Shown: positions 1-10,622 of the stretch, in pieces
Numbering within the stretch: position 1 is the first letter of the stretch
Layout: every line of letters starts with the position of its first letter
Assembly: GCF_014653195.1 (NCBI RefSeq)
Contig: NZ_BNAH01000001.1
Coordinates: 267,323 to 331,322, forward strand
DNA: 64,000 nucleotides
DNA from: Thalassotalea profundi
Lineage (GTDB): Bacteria > Pseudomonadota > Gammaproteobacteria > Enterobacterales > Alteromonadaceae
Direction of reading: 5' to 3'
Translations under genes and position numbers: made by a program
Notes under the pieces: model-generated
Database searches by the model: none
Seen by the model: the letters and a program-made list of their open reading frames with translations, nothing else
What the model was told of the DNA's origin: nothing

Positions 1-521
1 GCGACTTCAGGCCCAAGAAAAGCGGCGAAAATACCACTGAGCATTAAAATAGAGAGGACTGTTGGAATGCTTTTTTCATCAGAGGTACTTTCAATAGCAG
101 CAAAACGAAGTTGTTGAACAAAAGAGGTACTTAAACCAAACATGATACTAGCGACAATAAATAACTCAAATAGGGCAATATAAACAGCGTAACTTGCTAG
201 AAAACAAGCTATTAATGTAATGGAAAAACCAAATAGCGCAGCAAATTTTCGCCCCATTTTTTTTGCAAGTAACGCCGCTGGAATTGAACCTGTTGCTACG
301 CCCAAAATCATCATGGTTATGGGGAGAGTCGCTAAGGTTTTGTCTGTTACCATTTGCGCTGAAAGTATACCACCAATAAATACAATAACTGGCGAACAAG
401 ACATAACTAATGGCTGTGCCAAAAAGAGTACCCAAATGTTGCGGGGCAAGGTGAATAGTCGCGATAACACAATAGTTGTTATGATAAGAATTGATAGTGT
501 TATCAAGATGTTTGAAAGCAT
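1..521 (-). CDS. MFS-type transporter, N-terminal part (runs off the window edge)
   Basis: The reading frame is open from an ATG at 521 to base 1 (173 codons), so only the N-terminal part is seen. It is very hydrophobic, with about five membrane-spanning stretches. The segment around residues 90-100 (AKKMGRKFAALFG) resembles the conserved loop between helices 2 and 3 of major facilitator transporters. Family membership is inferred from this loop and the hydrophobic pattern. The substrate cannot be deduced. Stops lie upstream of the ATG in frame. Transcribed away from recR. Confidence 0.7.
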   Translation of the reverse strand, partial: MLSNILITLSILIITTIVLSRLFTLPRNIWVLFLAQPLVMSCSPVIVFIGGILSAQMVTDKTLATLPITMMILGVATGSIPAALLAKKMGRKFAALFGFSITLIACFLASYAVYIALFELFIVASIMFGLSTSFVQQLRFAAIESTSDEKSIPTVLSILMLSGIFAAFLGPEV

Positions 522-670
522 AGTGGGAATTTCAATGTTAAGAAAAGTGAAATGCTATCACATTATGTTAAATACACTTATGATTAAAATTACTTAGTTC
601 ATATTTAAGCGTTGTTAGCATTAACATTACGATGATAAACTACTAAAAATTGTTATGAATATTGCTAGTT

Positions 671-1276
671 ATGAAGTTTAGTCCTTTAGTTCAAGAGTTA
701 ATTGATACCTTAAAATGCTTACCTGGTGTTGGTGCAAAATCAGCACAACGCATGGCTTTTCATTTATTAGAGCGTAATCGAATGGGCGGCGAAAAACTTG
801 CCACAGCTCTTGGAAAAGCAATGGTAAACATAGGACATTGTCAGCAATGCCGTAATTTTACCGAAGACGAATTATGCCAAATTTGTCAAAGCCCAAAACG
901 TAAAGTTAGTGAAAGCATGTGTATTGTTGAAAGTCCTGCTGATGTTATTGCAATCGAACAAACAGGGGAGTTTCAAGGACGTTATTTTATTTTAATGGGG
1001 CACTTGTCACCGATAGATGGCATTGGCCCAGATGATTTGGGTTTAGACATTCTAGCGAAACAGCTGGAAACCGGCCAATTTAAAGAAGTCATATTAGCGA
1101 CCAATCCCACGGTAGAAGGTGAAGCAACCGCACATTATGTGGCAGAACTTGCCAGTAAATATCAGTTAACTATTTCTCGTATTGCCCATGGTGTACCAAT
1201 TGGTGGTGAATTAGAATACGTTGATGGTAATACGCTTTCTCATGCGTTTTCAGGGCGTAAGAATTATCAATATTAA
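671..1276 (+). CDS. recR: Recombination mediator RecR
   Basis: A 201-aa protein, the usual RecR length. It begins [21 protein letters not shown], with the helix-hairpin-helix segment [14 protein letters not shown] at residues ~16-30. A four-cysteine zinc finger follows (CQQCRNF...CQICQSP, ~57-72), then the Toprim domain ([15 protein letters not shown]) and the C-terminal [12 protein letters not shown]. In the family, RecR acts with RecF and RecO to load RecA on gapped DNA. The ATG at 671 fits family length better than an in-frame TTG at 662. No strong ribosome binding site is visible, which suggests coupling to or read-through from upstream; dnaX/ybaB, the usual neighbours, are not in the window. 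Confidence 0.96.
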   Translation: MKFSPLVQELIDTLKCLPGVGAKSAQRMAFHLLERNRMGGEKLATALGKAMVNIGHCQQCRNFTEDELCQICQSPKRKVSESMCIVESPADVIAIEQTGEFQGRYFILMGHLSPIDGIGPDDLGLDILAKQLETGQFKEVILATNPTVEGEATAHYVAELASKYQLTISRIAHGVPIGGELEYVDGNTLSHAFSGRKNYQY

Positions 1277-1300
1277 AAGCTATAATAAATTTATACTACA

Positions 1301-1666
1301 TTATTTTTTATCTATGGTAGATTTGATTGACCTTGGATCAAGGTAAAATATGATAAGTAAAAAAGTTAATGGGATTAATGAAAGGTAGTTATTTTGACCT
1401 GTTGTAAATGTACAAATTAAAGTAAAAGAAAACGTTAATGCAGCCAATTTATAACATATCAAGGTATACTTTTTAGTAAAAATGAATGAGCCAGCTAAAA
1501 GTTAAATAACACCAAAAGTAACTATCATTATCGATGAAAAACCTAACGCCTTAAGAAAAATAATTTCTGGTTCTATCAGAGCCATTTTAAGAGTTGATGT
1601 TCTAAGACAAAATAACGTCACTAAAAATATTAAAATATTTCTAAAAAGTGCTATAAAACATCCATT
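1301..1666 (-). pseudogene. Decayed small multi-pass membrane protein (DoxX-like?)
   Basis: Reading the minus strand from about 1666 gives an open frame of 122 codons with a single in-frame TAA at 1502-1504. Before the stop it reads ...EPEIIFLKALGFSSIMIVTFGVI and after it LLAGSFIFTKKYTLICYKLAA..., ending at a TAA at 1301-1303. Three or four hydrophobic stretches and the KALGF...LLAG pattern resemble small DoxX-like or related membrane proteins, but the family is not certain. No good start codon is seen at the N-terminus (an internal ATG lies at 1585). The one stop in an otherwise coherent protein argues for a recent pseudogene. Confidence 0.5.
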
Positions 1667-1861
1667 AAAATTTTAATACTAATATTAGATTAATCTCTCA
1701 TATATTGAGCAGATAGGAATATTTATATTCACTTTGGGGTGTTATTTTTACAGATATGTCAATTATGTTCAGTATAGGGTATTCCCTGAAAAATATTTTA
1801 ACGCACCACTACATTAATCACGGCTAACAACCAGTTTTATTTAAATTCATTTTATTTTTCT

Positions 1862-1890
1862 CTTGAAATAAATCCTTACATCCCCCACAT
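1862..1890 (+). promoter_or_regulatory. Sigma32-type heat-shock promoter of htpG
   Basis: CTTGAAA at 1862-1868, a 13-14 base spacer, then CCCCACAT at 1883-1890. This is a near-perfect match to the RpoH (sigma32) consensus CTTGAAA-N11-15-CCCCATNT and lies about 100 bases ahead of the heat-shock chaperone gene. The remaining bases between 1667 and 1988 show no gene. Confidence 0.8.
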
Positions 1891-1988
1891 GTTAACTATC
1901 AACAGGTCTGTTGCTTATCATTTCAGTAATGGAACGTGATCGACCTTTCATACTATTTTGTTCAACCGTAAATTAGGAGATGTTTCAG

Positions 1989-3950
1989 ATGTCTGAGACA
2001 AGTCAAACACAAAATCATTCATTTAGCACAGATGCCGCTAAAGTTCTTAAATTAATGATTCATTCGCTTTATTCGAATAAAGAAATTTTCTTGCGTGAAT
2101 TAGTCTCGAATGCCGCAGATGCAGCCGATAAATTACGCTTTAAAGCCTTAGCTGACGATAGTTTATTCGAAGGTGATGGTAATTTACGTGTTCGTGTGAG
2201 TGCAGACAAAGAAAACAATACCCTGACTATTTCAGATAACGGTATTGGTATGACTCAAGAACAAGTTATTGAGCATTTAGGTACTATTGCTAAGTCAGGT
2301 ACTGCTGAATTCTTTTCACAATTATCAGGTGATCAAGCCGCCGACTCTCAATTAATAGGACAATTTGGTGTTGGATTTTATTCTGCATTTATTGTTGCAG
2401 ACAAAGTCACTGTTCGCTCTCGTGCTGCTGGTGTACCAGCTTCAGAAGGGGTTGAATGGGTAAGCGCTGGCGAAGGTGAGTTTACCACAACGACTATTGA
2501 GAAAACTAATCGTGGTACCGATATTATTCTTCACTTAAAAGAAGAAGAGACTGAATTTGCTGATGATTGGCGTTTAAAATCTATTGTGACTAAGTACTCA
2601 GATCATATTTCAGTATCTGTAGAAATGTTAACGCCTGAAGTACCTGCAGTTGAAGCTGTTGAAGAACAGAAAGACGAAGAAGGCAATGTAACGCAACCTG
2701 CAATTGAAGCTAAAGATGCGATTCCGGCAAAATGGGAACCCGTAAATAAAGCAACAGCATTGTGGACACGCGAAAGAGCTGATGTCTCAGACGATGAATA
2801 TAAAGAGTTTTATAAGCATGTATCTCATGATTTTGCTGACCCTTTATTATGGGAGCATAACAAAGTAGAAGGCAAAACCGAGTATACATCATTGCTTTAT
2901 GTGCCAGCTAAAGCACCGTTTGATATGTACAATCGAGAAAAACAACATGGTCTGAAGCTTTATGTGCAACGTGTATTTATTATGGATGATGCAGAACAAT
3001 TCATGCCTACTTATTTACGTTTTGTTAAAGGCTTACTTGATTCAAATGACTTACCGTTAAATGTATCTCGTGAAATATTACAAGATAACAAAGTAACTCA
3101 GGCTATTCGTAAAGGCTGTACTAAACGTGTGTTAAAAATGCTTGAACGTTTAGGCAATAAAGATGCTGATAAGTACCAAATATTCTGGAATGAATTTGGC
3201 CAAGTATTAAAAGAAGGGCCTGCAGAAGACTTTGCTAATAAAGAACAAATTGCCAAATTATTACGTTTTTCTTCTACTAATGAAGATAGCGCAGTGCAAA
3301 ATGTATCATTAGCTCAATATGTTGAGCGTATGAAAGAAGGGCAAGAGAAGATTTACTATGTTGTTGCTGATAGCTTTGAAGCGGCCAAAAATAGCCCGCA
3401 TTTAGAAGTATTCCGCAAAAAAGGCATTGAAGTATTGCTGATGTCTGACCGAATTGACGAATGGTTAATTAGTCACTTAACAGAGTTTGATGGTAAGCAA
3501 TTACAATCTGTAACTCGCGGTGGTTTAGATCTGGGTAAAATGGATGATGAAGAAACCAAAGAAGCGCAAGAGAAACTTGAGCAAGAATTTGATTCAGTAG
3601 TCACTCGTATTAAAACCTCTCTTGAAGGTAAAGTGAAAGACGTTAAATTGTCACAACGTTTAACCGATTCACCGGCGTGTATTGTTACTGATGAAAATGA
3701 CATGAGTAGCCAGATGATGAAGTTAATGCAATCGGTAGGTCAAGAAGTGCCTGAATCATTGCCTATCTTCGAGATTAATGGCGAGCATGAGTTAGTTAAG
3801 CATATTGCTGATGAACAAGATGATGAGCAGTTTAACCAATGGACACAAGTGTTGTTTGAACAAGCAATGCTAGCAGAGCGCGGAAGCTTGAAAGATCCTG
3901 CAAGTTTTGTTACGCGTTTGAACAAGTTAATGCTGAGCTTAACTAAGTAG
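1989..3950 (+). CDS. htpG: HSP90-family molecular chaperone HtpG
   Basis: A 653-aa protein, somewhat longer than the E. coli protein (624 aa). GHKL ATPase motifs are clear: [17 protein letters not shown] (N box, ~34-50), DNGIGMT (~87) and [11 protein letters not shown] (~128). The middle domain has the conserved [10 protein letters not shown] ~25-residue charged insertion in the middle domain ([21 protein letters not shown]) accounts for the extra length. The start is the ATG at 1989 because the AGGAG at 1974-1978 is correctly spaced for it and too close to the ATG at 1980. A sigma32-type promoter precedes the gene and a terminator follows. Cytoplasmic ATP-dependent protein folding under stress. 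Confidence 0.96.
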   Translation: MSETSQTQNHSFSTDAAKVLKLMIHSLYSNKEIFLRELVSNAADAADKLRFKALADDSLFEGDGNLRVRVSADKENNTLTISDNGIGMTQEQVIEHLGTIAKSGTAEFFSQLSGDQAADSQLIGQFGVGFYSAFIVADKVTVRSRAAGVPASEGVEWVSAGEGEFTTTTIEKTNRGTDIILHLKEEETEFADDWRLKSIVTKYSDHISVSVEMLTPEVPAVEAVEEQKDEEGNVTQPAIEAKDAIPAKWEPVNKATALWTRERADVSDDEYKEFYKHVSHDFADPLLWEHNKVEGKTEYTSLLYVPAKAPFDMYNREKQHGLKLYVQRVFIMDDAEQFMPTYLRFVKGLLDSNDLPLNVSREILQDNKVTQAIRKGCTKRVLKMLERLGNKDADKYQIFWNEFGQVLKEGPAEDFANKEQIAKLLRFSSTNEDSAVQNVSLAQYVERMKEGQEKIYYVVADSFEAAKNSPHLEVFRKKGIEVLLMSDRIDEWLISHLTEFDGKQLQSVTRGGLDLGKMDDEETKEAQEKLEQEFDSVVTRIKTSLEGKVKDVKLSQRLTDSPACIVTDENDMSSQMMKLMQSVGQEVPESLPIFEINGEHELVKHIADEQDDEQFNQWTQVLFEQAMLAERGSLKDPASFVTRLNKLMLSLTK

Positions 3951-4005
3951 TATTCACAAGGCAACTATTGAATATTTAAACATCTATTTGTTTAGACTTT
4001 AGTAT

Positions 4006-4033
4006 AAAAAAGGGGCTATTTAGCCTCTTTTTT
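4006..4033 (+). terminator. Rho-independent terminator after htpG
   Basis: A 13-base stem with one mismatch: AAAAAAGGGGCTA at 4006-4018 pairs with TAGCCTCTTTTTT at 4021-4033 and ends in a T run. It lies 55 bases after the htpG stop. Confidence 0.8.
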
Positions 4034-4092
4034 AGTTTTTGAAGAGGTTTGCCACTTGTTTGGAACCCTTTGAAAATGTATAGTGTCTGCTT

Positions 4093-4835
<743 letters not shown>

Positions 4836-4862
4836 ACTGTTGACTTGATAGTATGAAATACC

Positions 4863-4888
4863 AAAAAGCCTGCTGATGCAGGCTTTTT
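4863..4888 (+). terminator. Rho-independent terminator after adk
   Basis: A perfect 11-base stem, AAAAAGCCTGC / GCAGGCTTTTT, with a TGAT loop, 28 bases after the adk stop. Confidence 0.92.
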
Positions 4889-4909
4889 ATTGACAATTAA
4901 TAAGTCTAT

Positions 4910-5377
4910 TTAAAGTTTTCGGCCGAGTCTTTTTTCAATTTGTTTTTTTTCCCAGTCATCCCCAAAGAAATTAAATAGTTCAAAAACACTTATTGCATGA
5001 GAAATAATGCCAACTCCCCAGCCAAGTATTACCCATAAAACCCACAAATAACTAGGTGTAAAATATAAATTAAAAATTAGCAAACAAGTAATAACAATAG
5101 CAAATGAGGTTAAGTGACTGTAAAAGCCTTTTAAGTCTCTGATATATTCAATAGCTTGTTGTTCTTCCAGTGTTAATTTAGATGTTGTACTCATGTCTAG
5201 CTCCTGCTGTAAGTCGGTAACTTGTACTTCAAAAACAGCAGCCAAAGATTTTAATGATTCAAGTCCAGCTGATTGTCCACGCTCAATTCTTTGAATGGTA
5301 CGAACACTTAAGCCACTTAATTCTGCTAGTTGCTCTTGTGACCATCCACGTTGCAATCTAATTTTTCTGATAATCAT
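4910..5377 (-). CDS. XRE-family regulator with C-terminal 2TM membrane domain
   Basis: A 155-aa protein. Residues 1-60 form a Cro/C1 helix-turn-helix (RLQRGWSQEQLAELSGLSVRTIQRIERG). Residues ~75-155 resemble the 2TM domain: two hydrophobic helices (FAIVITCLLIFNLYF, LWVLWVILGWGVGIISHAI) followed by a basic tail FGDDWEKKQIEKRLG. The start at 5377 is chosen because AAGGA lies six bases upstream. The upstream ATG at 5410 would add 11 residues with no binding site. Probably a membrane-tethered repressor of its own gene; targets are unknown. Confidence 0.75.
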   Translation of the reverse strand: MIIRKIRLQRGWSQEQLAELSGLSVRTIQRIERGQSAGLESLKSLAAVFEVQVTDLQQELDMSTTSKLTLEEQQAIEYIRDLKGFYSHLTSFAIVITCLLIFNLYFTPSYLWVLWVILGWGVGIISHAISVFELFNFFGDDWEKKQIEKRLGRKL

Positions 5378-5555
5378 TATTTTCCTTAACTCACTGTCAG
5401 TTAGTAACAATTGGAGTAGATATAGTTAAATTTAAAACAGGTTTTTGCCACGACAATAAAGCGACATTCTCACGACAGTCATTATAAATCAATAAGTTAA
5501 ATTAATTTATTACACCTTAATATTCAAAAAATAATTACTGGGTTGTGTTATTTAG

Positions 5556-6023
5556 TTAACTTGAATGTACTAATTTCATACCTATATGCGCAATACCGTC
5601 TTCTAAGTACATTTCTGAACACCTAATAAATCCATGAGATTGATAATATTGCTCTAAATGTTCTTGTGCTGAAATTTTAATATTTTGTTGAGGAAAATAT
5701 TGCTGGCATGTGATTAAAGCCTGCTCTATTAATTGATTGCCATATCCTTTTCCACGCACGTCAGGTGCTATTATTACACGACCAATTGCAATATAGCCTG
5801 GATAGCAAACATCTTTTGCTAAAATGCGTAGATAAGCGCTTATCTTGCCATTTTGGTAGCTAAATAAATGTAGGGTGCTTGGAATTCTATCTAAGTTATC
5901 TAAATCGGGGTAATAGCAAGTCTGCTCCACAACAAATACATCGATGCGTAGTTTTAATATGTCATAAAGCTCATCATTAGTGAGTTGTTGAAAAGTTTTT
6001 ACTTGCCAAATTAACTGGGACAT
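5556..6023 (-). CDS. elaA: ElaA-like GNAT N-acetyltransferase
   Basis: A 155-aa protein matching the ElaA family in length and layout. The N-terminus has LYDILKLRIDVFVVEQ, and the middle has the acetyl-CoA-binding IGRVIIAPDVRGKGYGNQLIEQAL (motif A, R/Q-x-x-G-x-G/A, ~81-104). It ends QEHLEQYYQSHGF...GIAHIGMKL. ElaA proteins are predicted cytoplasmic acyltransferases whose substrate is not settled. Single gene with a free-standing context. Confidence 0.85.
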   Translation of the reverse strand: MSQLIWQVKTFQQLTNDELYDILKLRIDVFVVEQTCYYPDLDNLDRIPSTLHLFSYQNGKISAYLRILAKDVCYPGYIAIGRVIIAPDVRGKGYGNQLIEQALITCQQYFPQQNIKISAQEHLEQYYQSHGFIRCSEMYLEDGIAHIGMKLVHSS

Positions 6024-6136
6024 TAGGCCACACGCATATCAAGATCCATACATTATTTTTTCATGTGGCAGCAATAAAGTAAAAAGAAAATTAGCTAAAG
6101 TTTAATTGCCTTTAGTTTACATTGTATTTGCTAGTT

Positions 6137-6436
6137 TTAATGCTGGTTAAGTAGGTGTAAAAAACCTGAGTATTGTTTAGCATGTAAATAAGCTAGTATT
6201 TCTCGTTTATAGTTTTCAGGACAAATTGACGGAAATTCTTTAGCAAAAACAGCTTTAATATCCATTCTGTTTAAAAATAGTAGGTAGCCTAATGGCAAAT
6301 AATCAGGGTTAAAGTCTTTTTGATATACCGTAGTTCTTATTTCTGAAGGTGTGTAAAAGTCTTTTACACCGTAACGTTTCTCGAGACAAGGTAAAAGTTT
6401 ATTACCATATTTTTTGATAGACCAGTACTTAAACAT
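6137..6436 (-). CDS. Small conserved protein of unknown function
   Basis: A 99-aa soluble protein beginning MFKYWSIKKYGNKLLPCLEKRYG. The start at 6436 is preferred over 6484 because AAGGAAC lies four bases upstream. The sequence looks evolutionarily conserved, with aromatic and proline-rich turns such as YLPLGYLLFLN. It may belong to the DUF6559 family, but I am not sure. No signal peptide or membrane helix. Confidence 0.55.
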   Translation of the reverse strand: MFKYWSIKKYGNKLLPCLEKRYGVKDFYTPSEIRTTVYQKDFNPDYLPLGYLLFLNRMDIKAVFAKEFPSICPENYKREILAYLHAKQYSGFLHLLNQH

Positions 6437-6627
6437 AAGTGTTCCTTGGCTAAAATGTAGCTTTCCATGATTTAGTGGGGACATATAGTAGCGACTTGTT
6501 AAATAGGGCTCAAATAATATTTCGCTATAAACTGACTAATTAGTCATGTTTGTGGTTATTAGCTATATACGATATTGCTATAACGATTTATTAATTTATA
6601 GCTATTATTTGGTAAAGCGTAATAAAT

Positions 6628-7506
6628 TCAGTTGTTTAAAATATTGATTTTATTTCTGTCAACGAAAAAACCAGCCTGAGTATAGGCTTTAGTGATGAGT
6701 TTTTGCTCACGTAATTTTTTTAGACCAATATTTATTGCTTGAAAGGCTTGAGCGCCTAAAGGGTGCTTTTTACTGAGGACAAAATGGCGACTATCATCAA
6801 ATTTAATTGCAACATTTTCAACGGGAATTAGGGTGATTTTGTCCATACTAAATGTTTTATCTTTAGTGGAGTTAAATGGCATGAAAATTATGTCAATCCA
6901 CATTAAATTGACCATCCTTGCCATACTTAACCATTCATCTTCAGCCACTAACTGTTTTAATGGTAATTGGCTTAATGTTTGCCAATCAGTTCGCCATTTA
7001 GGTGTTGATACCGCGGTAAAACGAGATAAGTCTTCAAGTTTTTTTATGTTGAGCGCTGCTTTGTTTTTAGGACTTGTATACAAGCCTGCAACATACTCAC
7101 CTTTCTTAATTACTGCATCAGAAATATAAATATCAGATTCGAGTGCGTTAGCATCAGAAAGCCAATAAGAATCAAAGCTAATGAGTAACTTGCCTTGTTG
7201 AAGCATTTTTGTATTTCTAAAGTTTAATTTACCGGGGATATATTTAAATGAGTGGTTGAATCCGCCAAGCTTTAATGCTTTTTGAGCTAAAATCATATCT
7301 ATAACATCTCTGCGGACTGTCTTGCCTTGAAAGTCATTAATGGTAGCAATATCTTTACCATCGACAAAAGCTTGATAGTCTTCGTATACATCGTCGCGAA
7401 TGTAAATAATAATATCTTCTGCTTCACTAGCATTTGAATAAAAAAACATAAGCATTAGTATGCTTATGTTGATTATAAATAAATGGGCTTTGAGATGTTT
7501 TGGCAT
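6628..7506 (-). CDS. Periplasmic solute-binding protein (family 3-like)
   Basis: A 292-aa protein with a clear signal peptide (residues 1 to ~29, basic start then a hydrophobic core and a SNASEA cleavage region). The mature part has the order of class II solute-binding proteins, with FQGKTVRRDVIDMILAQKAL early, YVAGLYTSPKN in the middle, and a C-terminal FVLSKKHPLGAQAFQAINIGLKKLREQKLITKAY. No permease or ATPase gene is adjacent. In this group such orphans are often signalling or sensory binding proteins, so the ligand is unknown. Confidence 0.65.
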   Translation of the reverse strand: MPKHLKAHLFIINISILMLMFFYSNASEAEDIIIYIRDDVYEDYQAFVDGKDIATINDFQGKTVRRDVIDMILAQKALKLGGFNHSFKYIPGKLNFRNTKMLQQGKLLISFDSYWLSDANALESDIYISDAVIKKGEYVAGLYTSPKNKAALNIKKLEDLSRFTAVSTPKWRTDWQTLSQLPLKQLVAEDEWLSMARMVNLMWIDIIFMPFNSTKDKTFSMDKITLIPVENVAIKFDDSRHFVLSKKHPLGAQAFQAINIGLKKLREQKLITKAYTQAGFFVDRNKINILNN

Positions 7507-7612
7507 TCTTTATGACTTAATAATTATATCGAAATCCATTTCAACTCACCTAAGTTGATAATTTTAGTATAGACAGTTAATTTTGAAAGTTCATCTAATA
7601 AGTATTACATGT

Positions 7613-8233
7613 TTATTTTTTATGACGTTCAATCAGTACCTGCATTACTTCATTTAACTCAATGTTTTGATCTTGAAGTAATACCAAGGTGTGATAGAAC
7701 AAGTCAGCACATTCACCTAATAAATCATCTTTGGTTTCAGCAACAGCAGCAAGGGCTACTTCAACACCTTCTTCTCCTACTTTTTGTGCTATTTTTGTGG
7801 TACCACGAGAAAACAAATGAGCGGTATAACTGTCTTTTGGGTCATCATTTTTTCGATTAGCAATAACTTGTTCTAGTTGGCTCAAAAAGTTTTGCTTGGT
7901 GAGCTTTTGTTCTGGAAAACATGATTCGGTACCTAAGTGACACGTTGGACCAATCGGTTCACAACTAATAAGTAAGCTGTCTTTATCGCAATCGGTTAAA
8001 ACTTCTTTTACATTTAAAAAATTCCCTGATGTTTCTCCTTTAACCCACAACGCTTGCTTTGAGCGACTATAAAAAGTTGCTTTGCCTGTTATTAATGTCT
8101 TTTCAAGTGAGGCTTGGTTCATATACCCCTGCATTAATACTGCACCTGTTGCGTGATGTTGAATAATCGCGGGTATTAAGTCAGCCATTTTCTGCCACGC
8201 TAATTGCGATATATTTTCTTGATTAACTAACAT
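7613..8233 (-). CDS. hisI: Bifunctional phosphoribosyl-AMP cyclohydrolase / phosphoribosyl-ATP pyrophosphatase
   Basis: A 206-aa HisIE fusion. The N-terminal HisI half has the zinc/active-site segments [20 protein letters not shown] and CHLGTESCF (~70-105). The C-terminal HisE half has [13 protein letters not shown] and [16 protein letters not shown]. It carries out steps 2 and 3 of histidine synthesis. The ATG (8231-8233) overlaps the hisF stop, so translation is coupled. It is the last gene of the operon. Confidence 0.96.
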   Translation of the reverse strand: MLVNQENISQLAWQKMADLIPAIIQHHATGAVLMQGYMNQASLEKTLITGKATFYSRSKQALWVKGETSGNFLNVKEVLTDCDKDSLLISCEPIGPTCHLGTESCFPEQKLTKQNFLSQLEQVIANRKNDDPKDSYTAHLFSRGTTKIAQKVGEEGVEVALAAVAETKDDLLGECADLFYHTLVLLQDQNIELNEVMQVLIERHKK

Positions 8234-9003
8234 AATCTGATCTCTACTTTATTTTGAGCTAATTGTTGCTTTAATTCATTCATATCAATAATCCCTTTAT
8301 GAAATACACTAGCAGCTAAGGCGCCATCAACATCTGCTTGTTGAAACACATCGATAAAGTGGCTAATTTCACCTGCACCACCAGAGGCTATTAAAGGTAC
8401 ATTACAAACAGCTCGTGCCTTATTGAGTTGCACAATATCGTAGCCTTGTCGAACGCCATCTTGGTTCATACAATTGAGTACTATTTCACCAGCGCCACGC
8501 TTTTGCACTTCTTGTATCCAGTCGAAGGTTGTCCACTGGGTTTGCTGAGTGCGACTTTCATCGCCGGTAAACTGATAAACTTGGTACGTATTAAGTTCTT
8601 TGTTAAAAAAACTGTCAATACCAACCACAACACATTGTTGTCCAAAATGATCGGCCAACCGGCTGATTAACGTTGGATCTCGTAAAGCAGGTGAGTTGAT
8701 ACTAATTTTATCAGCCCCCATCTTTAAAATTTCTTGCGCATCTATTTCACTTTTAATACCACCAGCCACACAAAAGGGGATATCTATCACTTCAGCTATG
8801 CGACTAACCCAACTTTTATCAACTACACGATCGTCTGAGCTTGCGGTAATATCATAAAAAACCAGTTCATCAGCGCCTGCCGATGCGTATTTTTGTGCTA
8901 AGGGGACGATATCGCCAATAATTTCATGATTACGAAACTGTACACCTTTAACTACTTTTCCGTCTCTAACATCTAGGCAGGGAATTATGCGTTTTGATAA
9001 CAT
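8227..9003 (-). CDS. hisF: Imidazole glycerol phosphate synthase, cyclase subunit; 5' end rebuilt by the integrated element
   Basis: A 258-aa TIM barrel starting [20 protein letters not shown]. Catalytic Asp lies in CLDV (residue 11), with the second in the GIDSF segment (~131). It forms IGPS with HisH. The gene is full length, but its first codons come from the mobile element: the left 20-bp repeat covers codons 4 to 10, and codons 1-3 lie inside the element. It is cut off from hisC-hisB-hisH-hisA and must now use a promoter inside 9004-9440; a weak GGTG precedes the ATG. The residual native start beside hisA reads MLAK rather than MLSK. Confidence 0.96.
   Translation of the reverse strand: MLSKRIIPCLDVRDGKVVKGVQFRNHEIIGDIVPLAQKYASAGADELVFYDITASSDDRVVDKSWVSRIAEVIDIPFCVAGGIKSEIDAQEILKMGADKISINSPALRDPTLISRLADHFGQQCVVVGIDSFFNKELNTYQVYQFTGDESRTQQTQWTTFDWIQEVQKRGAGEIVLNCMNQDGVRQGYDIVQLNKARAVCNVPLIASGGAGEISHFIDVFQQADVDGALAASVFHKGIIDMNELKQQLAQNKVEIRLC
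8975..8994. repeat. Left attachment site core (att, hisF side)
   Basis: AGGCAGGGAATTATGCGTTT; it matches 60961-60980 except at 8980 (G here, A there). It encodes codons 4-10 of the intact hisF on the minus strand. Confidence 0.85.
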
Positions 9004-9439
9004 AGTGTCACCATTATTTTAATCTTTTGATATTTAAGGGGTATTTCTTTTTCGGTTTTTGATTTTGATTTAAAATGGATACACATAGGCTACACTTAAT
9101 ATATTATTTATCTAATAATGTTTGAATAACAATTCAACGTCGCATTGCTGAAATCGTCACATTTATTGAGTTTGACTAGGAATATAACGCATAAGAAGCA
9201 GTTAGTTAATACATAAGTGTAATAACTGTTATCATTATTCTTAATAACAAAACTCAGCTAATTATAAGGGGAGTGGACTTATGTTTTCGCGACGGTTTGA
9301 ATCCTTAAGTCAGTAAATTTTTAGGCTAGATATTTCTGGCTAACAGATGTTCCTTCGCGATTAAAAGTTGATAGTTCTTAAATTCACGAAAGTGTAGATT
9401 CGAATCAATTCATAATTGTTCAAAAAATTCAAGTTAAGA
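9004..9439. other. Gene-free left end of the element
   Basis: No credible gene. It holds one candidate integrase arm site (9077-9097). It must also contain the new promoter for hisF-hisIE reading leftward and the 3' flank of the WYL gene. Several AT-rich stretches could serve as promoter boxes, but I cannot single one out. Confidence 0.5.
9077..9097 (+). promoter_or_regulatory. Candidate integrase arm-type site, left end
   Basis: GGATACACATAGGCTACACTT, matched by 60771-60791 (18/21) and more loosely by 60812-60832. It lies about 85 bases inside the left core. A repeated motif near both ends of an integrated element is typical of arm sites bound by the recombinase N-terminal domain. Confidence 0.5.
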
Positions 9440-10540
9440 CTAATTTCTAGTCATGGCTTTCGGGCTAGCAGATACTATTAATTCAGAGTTGGTTTGGACA
9501 GTGTAGGCTTGCACTAAGCTACCGGCTCTTCGCAGCATTTCTCGTCGCAAGAATTCAGGCCCCAAAACAACGATGGAATCTGAAAATCCACTTAAATAAT
9601 TTGCAATAAAGAAAGGATCTGGCTCTTTTCTATTAAAGTGAATTGGAAAGCTTAACTCCATTTCAATTAGCCAACAGTCATCAGTCTTTAATTTAGTAAA
9701 AGTCGCTTTATCAGCTATAGAGGTGGCTTCAAAATTACTTTTAACCCATGTATGGCAAATAGCTGAGATCTTTTCTCTTGTTTCATATTCTGTTTTTTTG
9801 ACTTCAATAAACTGCTCTTTTGACGCAGTTAAATCATGCAATTTGCCTATTTCAAAATATCTCGTCGTATTAGTATTATGCTCATGAGCCAGTACTTTTA
9901 AGTGTTGGTTTAACAGTACAATTCTTTGAGGCGATAAGATTAATTCTTTTGCATCAAAACTCTTGTGAATTGATTGGTAATTAGCAGAAAAGCACTGTTC
10001 TTCAAATGTACAATCAAATACAAACTGCCAAGCTTTTCTTTCTTCAATTGTGGCTGACTCGTGATCTAATACGCTATGCATGTCATAACCCATCGGATTG
10101 AAATCTATTTTAGACAAATATTTTGTAAGCTCTGAATGGTCTAATACTTCTTCAGCTCTTTTGAATTCAGTTTGTAACGCTGAAAAAATATGAGGAGGAA
10201 TTAGCTCCGGCAGATATTCTTTAATAAACGCAAATGCAAACGCTCTTTCTTCTGACATTTCAAACTGTTCAACAGCATCATCTTTGTCTTTTTGTGAGGT
10301 CCAGTAATACCAATATGCATTTCCCTTTTTAACTCTACAGAGTCCTTCTCCTTCATCATCTAATATAGAAGTGATAATTCGAGATGCGTTTTTCTTGAAA
10401 GAATCAAAAGAGTCTTGGCTTTCTTTTCTAAAGCTAGACAGTCGGTTTTCAATTAAATCTTTTATTTTAATTGCCTTATCTTCACCGACACCAATGCTTC
10501 GCACGATCGCGTTTCTAAATTCTGAATTCGATGACTTCAT
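9440..10540 (-). CDS. WYL-domain transcriptional regulator
   Basis: A 366-aa protein. Residues ~190-260 follow the WYL pattern (IHKSFDAKELILSPQRIVLLNQHLKVLAH, then TTRYFEIGKLHDLT). The C-terminus (VVLGPEFLRREMLRRAGSLVQAY) resembles the WCX extension. WYL regulators often control defence islands and may sense nucleotides or nucleic acids. A palindrome GGAC-N7-GTCT lies 20 bases upstream of its start, and four more copies precede other genes out to 16.3 kb, so autoregulation and a local regulon are likely (inference). A second, unrelated WYL protein (brxR) controls BREX. Confidence 0.7.
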   Translation of the reverse strand: MKSSNSEFRNAIVRSIGVGEDKAIKIKDLIENRLSSFRKESQDSFDSFKKNASRIITSILDDEGEGLCRVKKGNAYWYYWTSQKDKDDAVEQFEMSEERAFAFAFIKEYLPELIPPHIFSALQTEFKRAEEVLDHSELTKYLSKIDFNPMGYDMHSVLDHESATIEERKAWQFVFDCTFEEQCFSANYQSIHKSFDAKELILSPQRIVLLNQHLKVLAHEHNTNTTRYFEIGKLHDLTASKEQFIEVKKTEYETREKISAICHTWVKSNFEATSIADKATFTKLKTDDCWLIEMELSFPIHFNRKEPDPFFIANYLSGFSDSIVVLGPEFLRREMLRRAGSLVQAYTVQTNSELIVSASPKAMTRN

Positions 10541-10560
10541 ACAAGTGAGTAAACTCTATA

Positions 10561-10575
10561 GGACAAGTGTTGTCT
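10561..10575. promoter_or_regulatory. Operator-like palindrome, copy 1
   Basis: GGACAAGTGTTGTCT, between the divergently transcribed WYL regulator and the gene at 10623. Same 15-bp layout as the copies at 12560, 12901, 14951 and 16225. Confidence 0.55.
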
Positions 10576-10622
10576 CGATATTCTTTTAAAATGCCACTAA
10601 TGTCAATCGAGGAGTAACTTTT

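Noticed and set aside
220..597. 125-aa plus-strand open frame
   Set aside because: Antisense to the partial MFS transporter, which has proper membrane-protein character; a shadow frame.
9280..9320. Sequence GGTTTGAATCC resembling a tRNA T-loop near the left end
   Set aside because: The flanking bases cannot pair as a T-stem and no acceptor or anticodon arm is visible. The element uses hisF, not a tRNA, as target.
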